Counted from the stretch's first letter, positions 16,295 through 25,685 are shown. The stretch: 64,000 nucleotides of DNA from Flavipsychrobacter sp. (GCA_016786665.1 JAEUVZ010000050.1:1-64000); one strand, 5' to 3'. The notes: generated from the sequence alone by a model not told the origin. Numbers and translations: made by a program.

Positions 16295-16795
16295 TTATTC
16301 CATTTCTATAAGGATGGTCCCTTTTTCTACGGCTGTCCGCTCGTCTACTTTTATGGCTTTTACTGTGGCGGGCCCGCCCGCTTTCAGTACGTTCTCCATC
16401 TTCATGGCCTCCAGTATCAGCAGGCCGTCGCCTTTGTTTACCTGCTGGCCGGGCGTTACCAGTACCTTCAGTACCAGGCCGGGCATGGGGGCCTTTACCG
16501 GTTCTGCTTTCTTTAGGGCGGCCATATCCAGGCCCATGCTGGCCAGCAGCTGGTCTATCGGTTCCTTTACAGTTATGTGGTGGTTCTGGCCGTTGATGTT
16601 CAGTGTCAGCTCCTTCGCTTTGCGGTCGGCTTTTACCACCATGGCGGTATAGCTCCTGCCGTTCAGCAGTACGCTGATAAGCCCGTTAGGCTGGTATTGT
16701 ACGTCCAGCGATGCGGCAATGTCATTTATGGTCCAGCCTTCCTCAGTGTGGGCTATGGAGTAATCTTCTTTGGAGTTAACCTTTATACGGAGCAT
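16295..16795 (-). CDS. Biotin carboxyl carrier protein subunit
   Basis: A 166-residue biotin carrier. The C-terminal biotinyl domain (about 100-166) has the biotin site EAMKM with Lys132 and the flanking PMPGLV motif. The N-terminal half (NGRSYTAMV and LTLNINGQ) is the beta-rich linker typical of carriers associated with acyl-CoA carboxylases such as propionyl-CoA carboxylase, rather than AccB of the fatty-acid pathway. No carboxylase subunits are adjacent, so its partner lies elsewhere. First gene of a three-gene minus-strand cluster, with a -7 element 22 bases upstream. Confidence 0.9.
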   Translation of the reverse strand: MLRIKVNSKEDYSIAHTEEGWTINDIAASLDVQYQPNGLISVLLNGRSYTAMVVKADRKAKELTLNINGQNHHITVKEPIDQLLASMGLDMAALKKAEPVKAPMPGLVLKVLVTPGQQVNKGDGLLILEAMKMENVLKAGGPATVKAIKVDERTAVEKGTILIEME

Positions 16796-16817
16796 TAAAA
16801 AGTATGTGTCAGGGTAA

Positions 16818-16825
16818 CAAAAATA
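16818..16825 (-). promoter_or_regulatory. -7 promoter element (TATTTTTG) for the BCCP cluster
   Basis: Matches TAnnTTTG on the minus strand, 22 bases upstream of the BCCP ATG. Confidence 0.5.
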
Positions 16826-16953
16826 GGTAAATAAGCCGTTCTATCTTCATTTTACCCTTACATGGAATTATTCTCTGTTATGAAGCTTCCCCCTGCCGGT
16901 GGGATTGCGATACTGTGGTTTAAGTGTACTTTTAGCGCCTTATTATTTTTCAT

Positions 16954-19548
16954 ATGCGGTTCCTTATTCCGGCTTTGGCTTTGCTGCTCGTTATCTCATC
17001 CTGCAACCCTGCGCGCAGGGCTGTCCGCCGCGGGGAGGCGCAAAACCGCAACCTGCCGGAAATTGTGGTATCGGGCAGCGACCCGCGCTATACCTACCGG
17101 GCCACCACGCCGCTGGTGTGGGATATTACTCATACCCGTGTGGCGCTGTCGTTCAACTGGTTGGAGAAAACAGCGGATGGCGAGGTGTGGATAGACGCCC
17201 ATCCTTATGCGCAGGCGCAGGATACCCTGGTGCTGGATGCCAAAGGGATGAGTATAATGGCGGTGGAACTGGTGGCGCAGGGAACGGCCACGGCACGCCC
17301 CTATGTATATGAGAACAGCAAGCTGGCCATAGCCCTGGGCCGCAAGTACCTGCCATCGGAGCAAATACAGGTACATGTGCGCTACAAGGCGATGCCTTAC
17401 GGTAGCGGGAGCGGTGGCAGCGCCGCTATAACCGATGACCGCGGGCTCTACTTCATTAATACGGATGGTAAAGTGCCCGGTAAGCCCCGGCAGATATGGA
17501 CCCAGGGCGAAACAGAGGCCAACGCTCACTGGCTGCCGACCATAGACAAACCGAACGAGCGCTTCACGGTACAGGTGGAGCTGCTGGTGCCAGATACGAT
17601 GCAGACCCTCGGGAATGGGCTGCTGGTGCGTTCGGAGCCGGCGGGGAACGGACTGCGCCGCGATGTGTGGAAGATGGATAAAGAGATTCAGCCCTATGCT
17701 GTAATGCTGGCGATAGGCCGCTACGCCATAGTAAAGGATGCATGGAAGGATAAAGAGGTGAGCTACTATGTGGAGCCGGAGTATGAGCGCTATGCGCATA
17801 AGATGTTTCAGCACACACCCGAAATGATGGACTTTTTCTCCGCCATTACGGGGGTGCCGTTCCCCTGGCAAAAGTATGCGCAGGTGGTAGTGCGCGACTA
17901 TGTCTCGGGCGCTATGGAGAATACCTCCGCCAGTTTGTTTGGCGAATTCATGAACCAGGACTTCCGGGAGCTGGCCGATGAGAACAATGAGAATATCGTC
18001 TCGCACGAGTTGTTTCACCAGTGGTTTGGCGATTATGTAACGCAGGAATCGTGGTCGAACCTTACGGTGAGCGAATCGTTTGCCAACTATGGCGAGCAGC
18101 TTTGGCGCAACTTCAAATACGGAAAGGAGTCGGCCGACGAACTGGCGTATGCCGACAAGCAAAAGTACCTGTCGGCGCACCGGGGCAAAAGCCCTGCACT
18201 GGTGCGTTTCTATTATTCCGATAAGGAAGATATGTTCGACCGTATCTCGTATGAAAAGGGTGGGGCGGTATTGCACTACCTGCACGGCCTGCTGGGCGAT
18301 GAGCTGTTCTACAAAGCGATGAAGATATACCTGACGCGGAACGCGCTTACCGCCGTGGAGGCCACGCATTGGCGGCTGGCGGTGGAAGAGGCTACCGGCC
18401 AGGACTGGAATTGGTTCTTCAACCAGTTTTACCTGGCGGGCGGGCACCCTAACCTGGACGTAAAATATACCTACGACGATAAAGGGCAGAAGCTCTATGC
18501 CGAGGTGTCGGTTGTGCCTACGGATACCTCGGTAAGGTACCGGCTGCCGCTGGAGTCGATAGTATTGTATGGTGGCGAGAAGGCTACGGTAAGTTGGCAA
18601 CTGGAGCAGAAAAAGGAGGTATTTATCTATCCCTACCGCAACGGCGTGAAACCGGTGATAGTGGTGGATACCCGCGACTGGCTGCCAGGAACGGTAAAGG
18701 AAAATAAGACGATGGAGCAGTGGCTCACCCAGTATAATGCGGTGGAGACCTATGCGGCGCGACGGGCGGCAATAGACGCGGCCCTGCGGAATATAGAAGA
18801 CAACAGCAGCAGGAAGATAATAGACAACGCCCTGCTGGGCCGCTCTGACCTGCTGAAGGAGTACACCCTGGCCTCGCTGGCAGAGCAGAAGGGCAACTAT
18901 GCCGCCCGTTGGGGCAAAACGGTGGAGAGCCTTGCTGAAGCTGCGGAGCCGAACCGGGTGCGGGCAGAGGCACTCCGGCTGCTGGGCCGCTGGCAGGTAT
19001 ACGCGGCCAAAGAAAAAATGCTGGCTGCGGTAAGCGATAGCTCGTACCGGGTAGCGGGCGCCGCGCTCCTAGCCCTCAACCGGATTGCCGACGATACCGC
19101 ATACAGTATAGCCCGGGTATTGCTCTCGCAGCCAGTGAAGGCGGAACAAAAAGAAGCGGTGGAAGAGCTGGTAGCGGCAAAAGGGAATGCAGGGGATATA
19201 GAATACTTTGAGCAAAAAGCACAGCAGGTGTACGGGCGCGAAAAACTGGCCTTTGGCTACAGGCTTAGTTCTTACCTGGTGGCGGTTAACGAGCTGTCGG
19301 CTTTCTACCGGGCGCTCGATGTGCTTTCAGGCCTGGGAAAGGGCGAGGAGATAAAAGGCTACCGCCGGTATATCACCACCTTGCTCATAAATACATCCAG
19401 GAGTTTCGGCAGGAATGCGCTGGATAACGCCGTGAAGCGTAACCGGGTAAAAAGGGCGGTGGAAGAACTCATTTTGCTGGAAACAGATGAAGAAAGCAAA
19501 AAGTCGCTCCGCAAACTGGCCGACGAAGTATTTGCGGAAAAGAAGTGA
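16954..19548 (+). CDS. M1 family zinc aminopeptidase, lipoprotein
   Basis: An 864-residue gluzincin aminopeptidase. The N-terminus is a lipoprotein signal (MRFLIPALALLLVISSC, Cys17), so it probably sits in an envelope membrane. Catalytic features: the exopeptidase motif GAMEN (residues 319-323), the zinc motif HELFH (His351, His355, general base Glu352) and the third ligand Glu374 in VSESFANYGE. The N-terminal beta-saddle domain precedes and a helical C-terminal domain of about 300 residues follows. It would release N-terminal amino acids from peptides. The stop codon abuts the coaE stop codon of the opposite strand with no gap. Confidence 0.94.
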   Translation: MRFLIPALALLLVISSCNPARRAVRRGEAQNRNLPEIVVSGSDPRYTYRATTPLVWDITHTRVALSFNWLEKTADGEVWIDAHPYAQAQDTLVLDAKGMSIMAVELVAQGTATARPYVYENSKLAIALGRKYLPSEQIQVHVRYKAMPYGSGSGGSAAITDDRGLYFINTDGKVPGKPRQIWTQGETEANAHWLPTIDKPNERFTVQVELLVPDTMQTLGNGLLVRSEPAGNGLRRDVWKMDKEIQPYAVMLAIGRYAIVKDAWKDKEVSYYVEPEYERYAHKMFQHTPEMMDFFSAITGVPFPWQKYAQVVVRDYVSGAMENTSASLFGEFMNQDFRELADENNENIVSHELFHQWFGDYVTQESWSNLTVSESFANYGEQLWRNFKYGKESADELAYADKQKYLSAHRGKSPALVRFYYSDKEDMFDRISYEKGGAVLHYLHGLLGDELFYKAMKIYLTRNALTAVEATHWRLAVEEATGQDWNWFFNQFYLAGGHPNLDVKYTYDDKGQKLYAEVSVVPTDTSVRYRLPLESIVLYGGEKATVSWQLEQKKEVFIYPYRNGVKPVIVVDTRDWLPGTVKENKTMEQWLTQYNAVETYAARRAAIDAALRNIEDNSSRKIIDNALLGRSDLLKEYTLASLAEQKGNYAARWGKTVESLAEAAEPNRVRAEALRLLGRWQVYAAKEKMLAAVSDSSYRVAGAALLALNRIADDTAYSIARVLLSQPVKAEQKEAVEELVAAKGNAGDIEYFEQKAQQVYGREKLAFGYRLSSYLVAVNELSAFYRALDVLSGLGKGEEIKGYRRYITTLLINTSRSFGRNALDNAVKRNRVKRAVEELILLETDEESKKSLRKLADEVFAEKK

Positions 19549-20136
19549 TTACCGGGCTTTTTCCAGCAGCTTGTGATGCAGTTCCAGCACTTGTGGAATG
19601 ATGGCGGTGGTTTCGTCGTTGCGGATAACGTAGTCGCAGAGGGCCATTTTTTCTTCCTCGTTCATCTGGCGGGCCATGCGTTCTTTTATTTTCTCTACGG
19701 TAGTATGGTCGCGTTGCAGCAGCCTGCAGATGCGCAATGGCTCTGGGGCGTACACGCCTATCATTATGTCCATCTGGCTATTACTGCCTGTTTCAAAAAA
19801 GATAGCGGCTTCTTTTAGTGCGTACGGGGCTGCCTGCTCTTTCATCCAGCGGTCGGCAAGTGCTAGCGTAGCCGGGTGTACCAATGCGTTCATCTGCTGC
19901 AGCAGGCGGCTGTCGGCAAACACCTGCGCGGCTACACGGGTGCGGTCCATTTTTCCGTTTACGTACACATCGTCGCCCAGCAGTGCTTTTAGTCCCGCTA
20001 TTACTTGCGGGTCGTTTTCGGTAACTGAACGGGCGGCCGCGTCGGCATAAAAAACAGGTATGCCAAGTGTTTCAAACACCTGGCATACCGTTGATTTTCC
20101 TGAGCCAATGCCGCCGGTAATTCCTACTTTAAGCAT
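19549..20136 (-). CDS. coaE: Dephospho-CoA kinase
   Basis: A 195-residue CoaE, which phosphorylates dephospho-CoA in the last step of CoA synthesis. The P-loop is GGIGSGKST (residues 8-16), followed by YADAAARS and ending with a lid and C-terminal helix (RMARQMNEEEK and CDYVIRND). Normal length and ATG start. It lies 11 bases after yajC in the cluster nusB-DUF1573-yajC-coaE, an order I recall from other Bacteroidota. Confidence 0.94.
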   Translation of the reverse strand: MLKVGITGGIGSGKSTVCQVFETLGIPVFYADAAARSVTENDPQVIAGLKALLGDDVYVNGKMDRTRVAAQVFADSRLLQQMNALVHPATLALADRWMKEQAAPYALKEAAIFFETGSNSQMDIMIGVYAPEPLRICRLLQRDHTTVEKIKERMARQMNEEEKMALCDYVIRNDETTAIIPQVLELHHKLLEKAR

Positions 20137-20147
20137 GTGCCCGGTTA

Positions 20148-20513
20148 TTATGCTTTTGCTTCCGCTGTCGCAACCGTAGCGGTATTGTTCTTGCGGGCGG
20201 AGTTGGTCATTTCCATAGAGATGGCAGAGCGCTCAATGGTCATGAATGTATTCCGGCTGATTTCTATTTGCAGGGTGCCGTTGTCGTTAGCACGGGTTAT
20301 TTTCCCGTGTATTCCGGCAGTGGTCACTATATCCTCACCTACGGTGATGCTTTCTGAGAATTTCTTTTGCTCCTTGGCGCGCTTAGCTTGCGGGCGGATC
20401 ATAAAGAAGTACATAACGGCAATCATACCAACCATAAAGATGACGCCCATGCCTCCACCCATTGGAGACTGAGCCGGAGCTGCCTGTAATAAAACTGATA
20501 AATTCATGAACAT
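20148..20513 (-). CDS. yajC: Preprotein translocase subunit YajC
   Basis: A 121-residue YajC, the small subunit associated with SecDF. One transmembrane helix (about residues 22-41, FMVGMIAVMYFFMIRPQ) is followed by the conserved RPQAKRAKEQK stretch and the soluble beta domain (VGEDIVTTAGIHGKI). Two ATG codons are possible, at 20513 and 20507; the sequence does not decide between them. Part of the nusB cluster. Confidence 0.92.
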   Translation of the reverse strand: MFMNLSVLLQAAPAQSPMGGGMGVIFMVGMIAVMYFFMIRPQAKRAKEQKKFSESITVGEDIVTTAGIHGKITRANDNGTLQIEISRNTFMTIERSAISMEMTNSARKNNTATVATAEAKA

Positions 20514-20540
20514 GTATATTAATTAAGAAATTACTGCTTG

Positions 20541-21032
20541 CTATTTTTTGGCTTCCGCCACTTCTGCCTTTATCACCAGGTACTGCTCACCCCTGCGGGA
20601 GTTCGACTTGATGGTGATGTGTTTTTCCTGCTGCCCTGTCTTGCCCTGTGAGTTGAAGCGAACGGTCATTTTGCCCGTCTGTCCGGGAGCTACCGGGTCT
20701 TTGGGGTATTCCGGAACGGTACATCCGCAAGATGCGTTGGCGCTGGCGATGATGAGGGCGCTCTTACCGTTGTTGGTAAATTCGAACTCGTGCATCACTA
20801 CTTCCCCTTCTTTTATCTTACCGAAATCGTACACGCTGTCGGTAAAATCCATAGTGGCCATTTTTTCCAGGTCGGCCGGGTTTACTCCTTCCGCCGAACG
20901 GGGATTGGTGACCAGGTCGGTAGATATCTGGGTCGAATCTTTCTTTTCAGATGCGTTATTTCCGGCATCTTCGTTGCAGGAGGCCGCGCCTAATGCGATG
21001 GTTGCTGAGAATAATACAAAGTACTTTTTCAT
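20541..21032 (-). CDS. DUF1573 domain lipoprotein
   Basis: A 163-residue predicted lipoprotein: signal MKKYFVLFSATIALGAASC, Cys19, then a Ser/Lys/Asp-rich spacer. From about residue 65 it has the DUF1573 (immunoglobulin-like) domain: DFGKIKEGEVVMHEFEFTN, then the conserved ASCGCTVP, then PGQTGKMTVRFNS. The role is unknown; a structural envelope protein is likely. Its position between nusB and yajC is a conserved Bacteroidota arrangement. It has its own -7 element 9 bases upstream. Confidence 0.88.
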   Translation of the reverse strand: MKKYFVLFSATIALGAASCNEDAGNNASEKKDSTQISTDLVTNPRSAEGVNPADLEKMATMDFTDSVYDFGKIKEGEVVMHEFEFTNNGKSALIIASANASCGCTVPEYPKDPVAPGQTGKMTVRFNSQGKTGQQEKHITIKSNSRRGEQYLVIKAEVAEAKK

Positions 21033-21040
21033 AAGTAGTG

Positions 21041-21048
21041 CAAAAGTA
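21041..21048 (-). promoter_or_regulatory. -7 promoter element (TACTTTTG) for the DUF1573 gene
   Basis: Matches TAnnTTTG on the minus strand only 9 bases upstream of the ATG, so the transcript leader would be very short. Confidence 0.45.
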
Positions 21049-21061
21049 TGATTTAGAAGAT

Positions 21062-21997
21062 TTATTTACGATTTCGTTCTTCCTTTACTATTTTATTTTC
21101 TTTCACGAGGTCTTTCAGTATGTTATCCAGCACACCGTTCACGAACTGGCCGCTTTGGGGGGTGCTGTACATTTTTGCCACTTCAATATACTCGTTTATC
21201 GTCACTTTCGTCGGTATGGTAGGGAAGTACAGCATTTCGCATACGCCCATGCGCAGCACCAGCAGGTCTATCAGCGCTACGCGCTCGGCGTCCCAGTTGT
21301 TCAGTTTGGGCTGTATCAGGGTCATGCAAAATTCTTCCTTTTCCATAACCGTATGCAGCAGGTCGTGCGCATAATCCCTTTTTTCGGCCGAGATCAGGTT
21401 CAGGAAGTTTATTTTGAAGCTGCTTTTAAAGAAATTGTCCATCAGCATCACGGTCATGTCTTTATCATCTTCCCAGCCAGGTAGTTCGTCGGCAAAGTGC
21501 GACTGCATGTCCTCGTTCTCCAGTATCAGTTTGGTCCATATGTATTGCAGTATGGCCTTTTCCGATTTGGGGTCGCGTTGCTCCAGCGATACATACTGCT
21601 GGTATTCTTCGCTCTCCTGTAGCTGGAGGTACAGTTTCTTTATAGCGTCCTTATCCAGGTAGTGTTCTATCTTAGGTTCCTTTATCTTATCCTCAAAGGT
21701 CTTGTTGGAGAGGGTTTGCCACATAAACTCGTTACCGGCTATTTTGGTATTTACGGCAAGGTCGTCGGAGGTGGGCAGGTATTTAGATGCCCGTTTGTGC
21801 GCATCTGTTTCGGCGTAGCGTGCTACGGAAAAGACATACTGAATAGAGATGATAAAAAGGTCGAGCGCGCGGTTGAGTTTGTCGTTCAGAATTTCGGACC
21901 CCGTCTTTTTATCCTGTTCCGGTGTGCCTGGTTCCATTGCAGCAAGTGTATAAAGGGTCTGCATCACTTTCACCCGGATATTTCTACGACTAATCAT
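21062..21997 (-). CDS. nusB: Transcription antitermination factor NusB
   Basis: A 311-residue NusB, the factor that with NusE binds boxA RNA in rRNA antitermination. The N-terminal RRNIRVKVMQTLYTL and the C-terminal AERVALIDLLVLRMGVCEML, TIPTKVTINEYIEVAK and FVNGVLD segments are the family hallmarks. It is about twice the length of the E. coli protein, because of a long helical insertion between the N-terminal helix and the core; long NusB is usual in Bacteroidota. ATG start, with a -7 element 28 bases upstream. First gene of the nusB-DUF1573-yajC-coaE cluster. Confidence 0.93.
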   Translation of the reverse strand: MISRRNIRVKVMQTLYTLAAMEPGTPEQDKKTGSEILNDKLNRALDLFIISIQYVFSVARYAETDAHKRASKYLPTSDDLAVNTKIAGNEFMWQTLSNKTFEDKIKEPKIEHYLDKDAIKKLYLQLQESEEYQQYVSLEQRDPKSEKAILQYIWTKLILENEDMQSHFADELPGWEDDKDMTVMLMDNFFKSSFKINFLNLISAEKRDYAHDLLHTVMEKEEFCMTLIQPKLNNWDAERVALIDLLVLRMGVCEMLYFPTIPTKVTINEYIEVAKMYSTPQSGQFVNGVLDNILKDLVKENKIVKEERNRK

Positions 21998-22024
21998 ATG
22001 TTCTTAAAGAGCTGTTTCGCGGCG

Positions 22025-22032
22025 CAAAGATA
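22025..22032 (-). promoter_or_regulatory. -7 promoter element (TATCTTTG) for nusB
   Basis: Matches TAnnTTTG on the minus strand, 28 bases upstream of the nusB ATG. Confidence 0.55.
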
Positions 22033-22155
22033 GCTTTAAAACGGTTACTATAATAAATCAATTAGGCAGGCGTTAGTAAAAAGCGGTAAATACTTACTAT
22101 TTTTACGCACTTTATAAAAGTACATAAACTATTTACATAATACATATTCCTGATA

Positions 22156-23733
22156 ATGTCTGATTCTAAGAAAGCAATTATTATAGGTGCCGGCCCCGCA
22201 GGGCTGACTGCCGCATATGAGCTGCTGAAACGATCCCCTATCAAACCGGTTATACTGGAGAAGTCTGAGTACATAGGAGGTATATCCAAAACGGTGAATT
22301 ATAAAGGTAACCGTATAGATATAGGTGGGCACCGGTTTTTTTCCAAGTCGGACAGGGTGATGGAGTGGTGGATGAGCATGATGCCCATAGAGGATAAGGA
22401 CAGCGAAGCCTTTACCATCCACTATCAGAACAAAAGCCGCACGGTAGACCCTAAGAACTACAAGTCGGCCACGGATACCGATAACATAATGCTGGTGCGC
22501 AACCGGCTATCGCGTATCTACTACATGAAGCAATTTTTTGACTACCCGATAACACTCTCTCCTGAAACGCTGAAGAAGCTGGGCATGGCTAAGGTGTTTA
22601 AGATTGGTATGTCGTACATGAAATCCAGCTTATTCCCAATAAAGCACGAAAAATCGCTGGAAGACTTCTTTATCAATCGCTTTGGTAAGGAGCTATACCT
22701 TACCTTTTTTAAAGACTATACTGAAAAAGTGTGGGGCGTACCCTGCAACGAGATATCTCCGGAATGGGGTGCCCAGCGCATAAAGAAGCTGTCAATAGGC
22801 AAGGCGATACAGCATGCCCTGAAAAAACAATTCCAGTCTAAAGAAAGTAAATCGCTGGCGCAAAAAGATACGGAAACCAGCCTGATAGAGCGGTTCCTGT
22901 ATCCTAAACTGGGTCCTGGCCAGCTCTGGGAAATTGTGGCGGAAGACGTGCAGAAGAGCGGGGGAGAAGTACACCATCACCTGGATGTAGAAAAGATAGA
23001 GCATGCCAACAACCGCATCACCTCTGTGCAGGTTCGGAACAAGCAGACGGGCGCCGTGGAAAAATATGAAGGCGATTATTTCTTCTCTACTATGCCGGTG
23101 AAAGACCTGGTAAACGGGCTGGTGCCTGCTGCGCCACAGCACATACAGGAAATAGCCAACGGGTTGATGTACCGTGATTTTATGACCGTGGGCCTGCTGC
23201 TGAAGGAACTGAAAGTAAAAGATGAGACGGCCGCCAACAAACTGATAAAGGACAACTGGATATACATACAGGAGAGTGAAGTGAAAATGGGAAGGCTGCA
23301 GGTATTCAACAACTGGAGCCCTTACATGGTAAAGGAACAAGGAAATGTATGGATAGGCCTGGAATATTTCTGCTTTAAGGAAGATAAGGTGTGGAATATG
23401 CCCGACGCTGAATTTATAGCGCTGGCGATAGATGAACTGGCGCGCATAGGCATAATAGACAAAGCCAACGTACTGGATGCCACGCTGCTGCGCGAGGAGA
23501 AAACATACCCCGCTTACTTCGGTTCTTACGACCGTTTTGATGAGATAAAAGACTATATGAACCAGTTCGCTAACCTATTCCTGGTGGGGCGTAACGGTAT
23601 GCATAAGTACAACAACTCCGACCACTCCATGCTTACGGCTATGACGGCGGTGGATAACATCATCGCCGGTAGTGATGAGAAAGAGAACATCTGGGCCATT
23701 AATACCGAGCAGGAGTACCACGAAAAGAAATAA
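22156..23733 (+). CDS. FAD-dependent oxidoreductase (amine oxidase / UDP-galactopyranose mutase-like)
   Basis: A 525-residue flavoprotein. The N-terminal dinucleotide motif is [16 protein letters not shown] (residues 8-23), followed by an acidic ribose-binding residue (LEKSEYIGG) and the GGHRFFSK motif. The C-terminal FAD segment is [17 protein letters not shown]. The layout matches the NAD(P)/FAD-dependent oxidoreductases related to protoporphyrinogen oxidase and UDP-galactopyranose mutase, often found in surface-glycan loci. The substrate cannot be read from the sequence, and its neighbours give no pathway. It converges with ypfJ with a 4-base gap. Confidence 0.85.
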   Translation: MSDSKKAIIIGAGPAGLTAAYELLKRSPIKPVILEKSEYIGGISKTVNYKGNRIDIGGHRFFSKSDRVMEWWMSMMPIEDKDSEAFTIHYQNKSRTVDPKNYKSATDTDNIMLVRNRLSRIYYMKQFFDYPITLSPETLKKLGMAKVFKIGMSYMKSSLFPIKHEKSLEDFFINRFGKELYLTFFKDYTEKVWGVPCNEISPEWGAQRIKKLSIGKAIQHALKKQFQSKESKSLAQKDTETSLIERFLYPKLGPGQLWEIVAEDVQKSGGEVHHHLDVEKIEHANNRITSVQVRNKQTGAVEKYEGDYFFSTMPVKDLVNGLVPAAPQHIQEIANGLMYRDFMTVGLLLKELKVKDETAANKLIKDNWIYIQESEVKMGRLQVFNNWSPYMVKEQGNVWIGLEYFCFKEDKVWNMPDAEFIALAIDELARIGIIDKANVLDATLLREEKTYPAYFGSYDRFDEIKDYMNQFANLFLVGRNGMHKYNNSDHSMLTAMTAVDNIIAGSDEKENIWAINTEQEYHEKK

Positions 23734-23737
23734 GGCT

Positions 23738-24580
23738 TTATAAGTCGCGCGCCTCAAAGGTATTGCCCTGGTTCATATCGCCGGTGGTGAACCCTTTGCG
23801 GAACCAGCGCATGCGCTGTTCCGATGTACCATGCGTGAAAGCATCGGGCACTACGCGCCCCTGGCTCTGCTGCTGCAGGCGGTCGTCGCCCACGGAACTG
23901 GCGGCATTGAGCGCTTCTTGTATATCTCCCTCTTCCAGTATATGATACATACGGTGTGCATGGTGCGCCCATACACCGGCAAAGAAGTCGGCCTGTAATT
24001 CCAGCTTTACCGACATCTGGTTGGCTTCCGTTTTGCTTACCTGCTGCATGTACTGCTGCGCTTTGCCGGAAATGCCCAGCTGGTTCTGCACGTGGTGGCC
24101 TATTTCGTGGGCTATTACATAGGCCAGCGGGAAATCTCCCGCCACGCCGAACTGCTTTTCCATATCGCGGAAAAATGATAGGTCCATGTACACCTTGTTG
24201 TCCAGGGGACAATAGAACGGCCCCATGCTGCTCCCCGCGTTACCGCAACCGGAGGAGGTCTGGAAGTCGAACACCTGTAGTACCGGCTTTTGATACGTCA
24301 GCCCGTTTACCCGGAAGAGGCTGTCCCATACCTCTTCGGTATAGGCCAGTACCTGGCTGGTGCGGTCTACCAATATATCCTCCTGCTGCTTTTCCGAAGC
24401 GGTTTTCTCTTGCCCGCCGCCGGAACCCGCACCTTGCATTACCTGCGATGGGTCTCCACCCAGCAGGTACACTATCAAGCCTATCACCAGGGCGCCGATA
24501 CCGCCACCCATTACCATTTTACCACCGCCACCACCACGGGCGTCTTCTACGTTGTCACTTCTGCGTCCGTTCCACCGCAT
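23738..24580 (-). CDS. ypfJ: YpfJ-type zinc metallopeptidase
   Basis: A 280-residue neutral zinc metallopeptidase of the YpfJ family. A Gly-rich basic N-terminus (MRWNGRRSDNVEDARGGGGG) precedes one transmembrane helix (about 25-42). The catalytic domain has HEIGHH (His158, Glu159, His162) and the family motif GCGNAGSSMGPFYCP with two Cys, near residues 111-125. The C-terminal RMRWFRKGF is also typical. Its physiological substrate is unknown. ATG start. Confidence 0.92.
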   Translation of the reverse strand: MRWNGRRSDNVEDARGGGGGKMVMGGGIGALVIGLIVYLLGGDPSQVMQGAGSGGGQEKTASEKQQEDILVDRTSQVLAYTEEVWDSLFRVNGLTYQKPVLQVFDFQTSSGCGNAGSSMGPFYCPLDNKVYMDLSFFRDMEKQFGVAGDFPLAYVIAHEIGHHVQNQLGISGKAQQYMQQVSKTEANQMSVKLELQADFFAGVWAHHAHRMYHILEEGDIQEALNAASSVGDDRLQQQSQGRVVPDAFTHGTSEQRMRWFRKGFTTGDMNQGNTFEARDL

Positions 24581-24612
24581 ATGTAGTTATTTTTATGAAT
24601 GTACTAAAAAAA

Positions 24613-25131
24613 TCATCCCCGTACCAGCTCCCAGAGAACCACGCCTATGCTCACCGAAATATTCAGCGAGTGCTTCGCACCCCATTGGGGAATCTCGATA
24701 CAGCCTTCGCAAATGGCCAGCGCTTCTTCGTTCACGCCGGCTACCTCGTTGCCAAACACCAGGGCCAGGGGTTGGCCGTCTGCCCGGAAGCTGTTCAGCA
24801 TAATGCTGTCGTGTACCTGTTCTACCGCGTACACCTTGTAGCCCTCTTGCTGCGCGGCCTTTATGGCGGCTGCCGTAGTGGGGAAGTGTCGCCAGGGAAC
24901 TGTTTCGGTAGCGCCGAGGGCGGTTTTGTGTATGTCCCTGTGCGGTGGCACCGGGGTGTAGCCACACAGGTAGATAGCGGCGGCGGAAAACGCATCCGCC
25001 GTGCGGAACGCTGAGCCGACATTGTGCATACTGCGCACGTCATCGAGTATAATGATGATGGGCTTCTTATCGCCCGAAAGGGCATTTTCCGGAGCCAGCC
25101 GCTCCAGCTCTTCCATTGATTTCTTTAACAC
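24613..25131 (-). CDS. SpoU/TrmH-family RNA 2'-O-methyltransferase
   Basis: A 172-residue SPOUT methyltransferase that uses S-adenosylmethionine to methylate RNA ribose. Motif 1 is LDDVRSMHNVGSAFRTADAF, motif 2 VFGNEVAGV and motif 3 IPQWGAKHSLNISVSIGVVLWEL, which form the knotted cofactor site. There is no N-terminal RNA-binding extension. The frame begins with GTG at 25131; the first ATG is at 25116. The GTG start keeps an N-terminus (MLKKSMEELERL) like that of relatives. The exact tRNA or rRNA target is not visible. Confidence 0.9.
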   Translation of the reverse strand: MLKKSMEELERLAPENALSGDKKPIIIILDDVRSMHNVGSAFRTADAFSAAAIYLCGYTPVPPHRDIHKTALGATETVPWRHFPTTAAAIKAAQQEGYKVYAVEQVHDSIMLNSFRADGQPLALVFGNEVAGVNEEALAICEGCIEIPQWGAKHSLNISVSIGVVLWELVRG

Positions 25132-25273
25132 TGCTTCCGTCTTTGATGATGAGCGCCGAAACTTAGCGCCGTGCTACTGCAAAAGAAATAATAATCGGCC
25201 GTTTATTTAGTACCGGCAAGCGCTTCATTTATTTTTTACTATTGTTGGGTTTCCAAATAAAGCAAAACGTCAT

Positions 25274-25281
25274 TATCTTTG
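25274..25281 (+). promoter_or_regulatory. -7 promoter element (TATCTTTG) for clpS
   Basis: Matches TAnnTTTG, 15 bases before the clpS ATG. Confidence 0.55.
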
Positions 25282-25296
25282 CAAAAAATATAGAAT

Positions 25297-25599
25297 ATGA
25301 TGGCCGGATGGGATATGCATAATAGCGTTCAGTGGCAAACCCAGGAACAGGAAGAACTGGATGTGCTGACCGAAGAAATGCACAACCTGATAGTATGGAA
25401 TGACGACGTGAATACATTCGACTGGGTTATAGAGTCGCTGATGTCCATTTGCGAACATTCATCGGAGCAGGCGGAACAGTGCTCTATCATCATCCATCAC
25501 AAGGGGAAGTGTGGCGTTAAGAAAGGTACATTCGATGTACTGCGCCCAATGGCCGAAGCCCTCATAGACCGGGGAATACAAGCCACTATAGACTACTAG
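25297..25599 (+). CDS. clpS: ATP-dependent Clp protease adaptor ClpS
   Basis: A 100-residue ClpS, which hands N-degron substrates to ClpAP/ClpCP. The conserved NDDVNTFDWVIESLM (related to the NDDxTPMEFV motif of other phyla) and the HHKGKCGVKKG segment are present; the variation is that usual in Bacteroidota. Two consecutive ATG codons open the gene. Monocistronic, with its own -7 element. Confidence 0.93.
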   Translation: MMAGWDMHNSVQWQTQEQEELDVLTEEMHNLIVWNDDVNTFDWVIESLMSICEHSSEQAEQCSIIIHHKGKCGVKKGTFDVLRPMAEALIDRGIQATIDY

Positions 25600-25657
25600 C
25601 CATCGGCTGAACCAAAAAATCCCTCTTTTTGCCCTTTTGCCTATGCCCGTAAGGCCT

Positions 25658-25665
25658 TACATTTG
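25658..25665 (+). promoter_or_regulatory. -33/-7 promoter for the DPP IV gene
   Basis: TACATTTG at 25658-25665 matches TAnnTTTG. A TTTG at 25636-25639 lies 18 bases upstream, a plausible -33 element. This is the best two-part promoter in the window. Confidence 0.6.
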
Positions 25666-25685
25666 AGGGTCTTAACTATTTGCAT

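Noticed and set aside
16996-18600. Long open frame on the minus strand opposite the M1 aminopeptidase
   Set aside because: It is antisense to a gene with intact catalytic motifs, is rich in His/Arg/Gln as expected for a complementary-strand shadow, and has no family resemblance.
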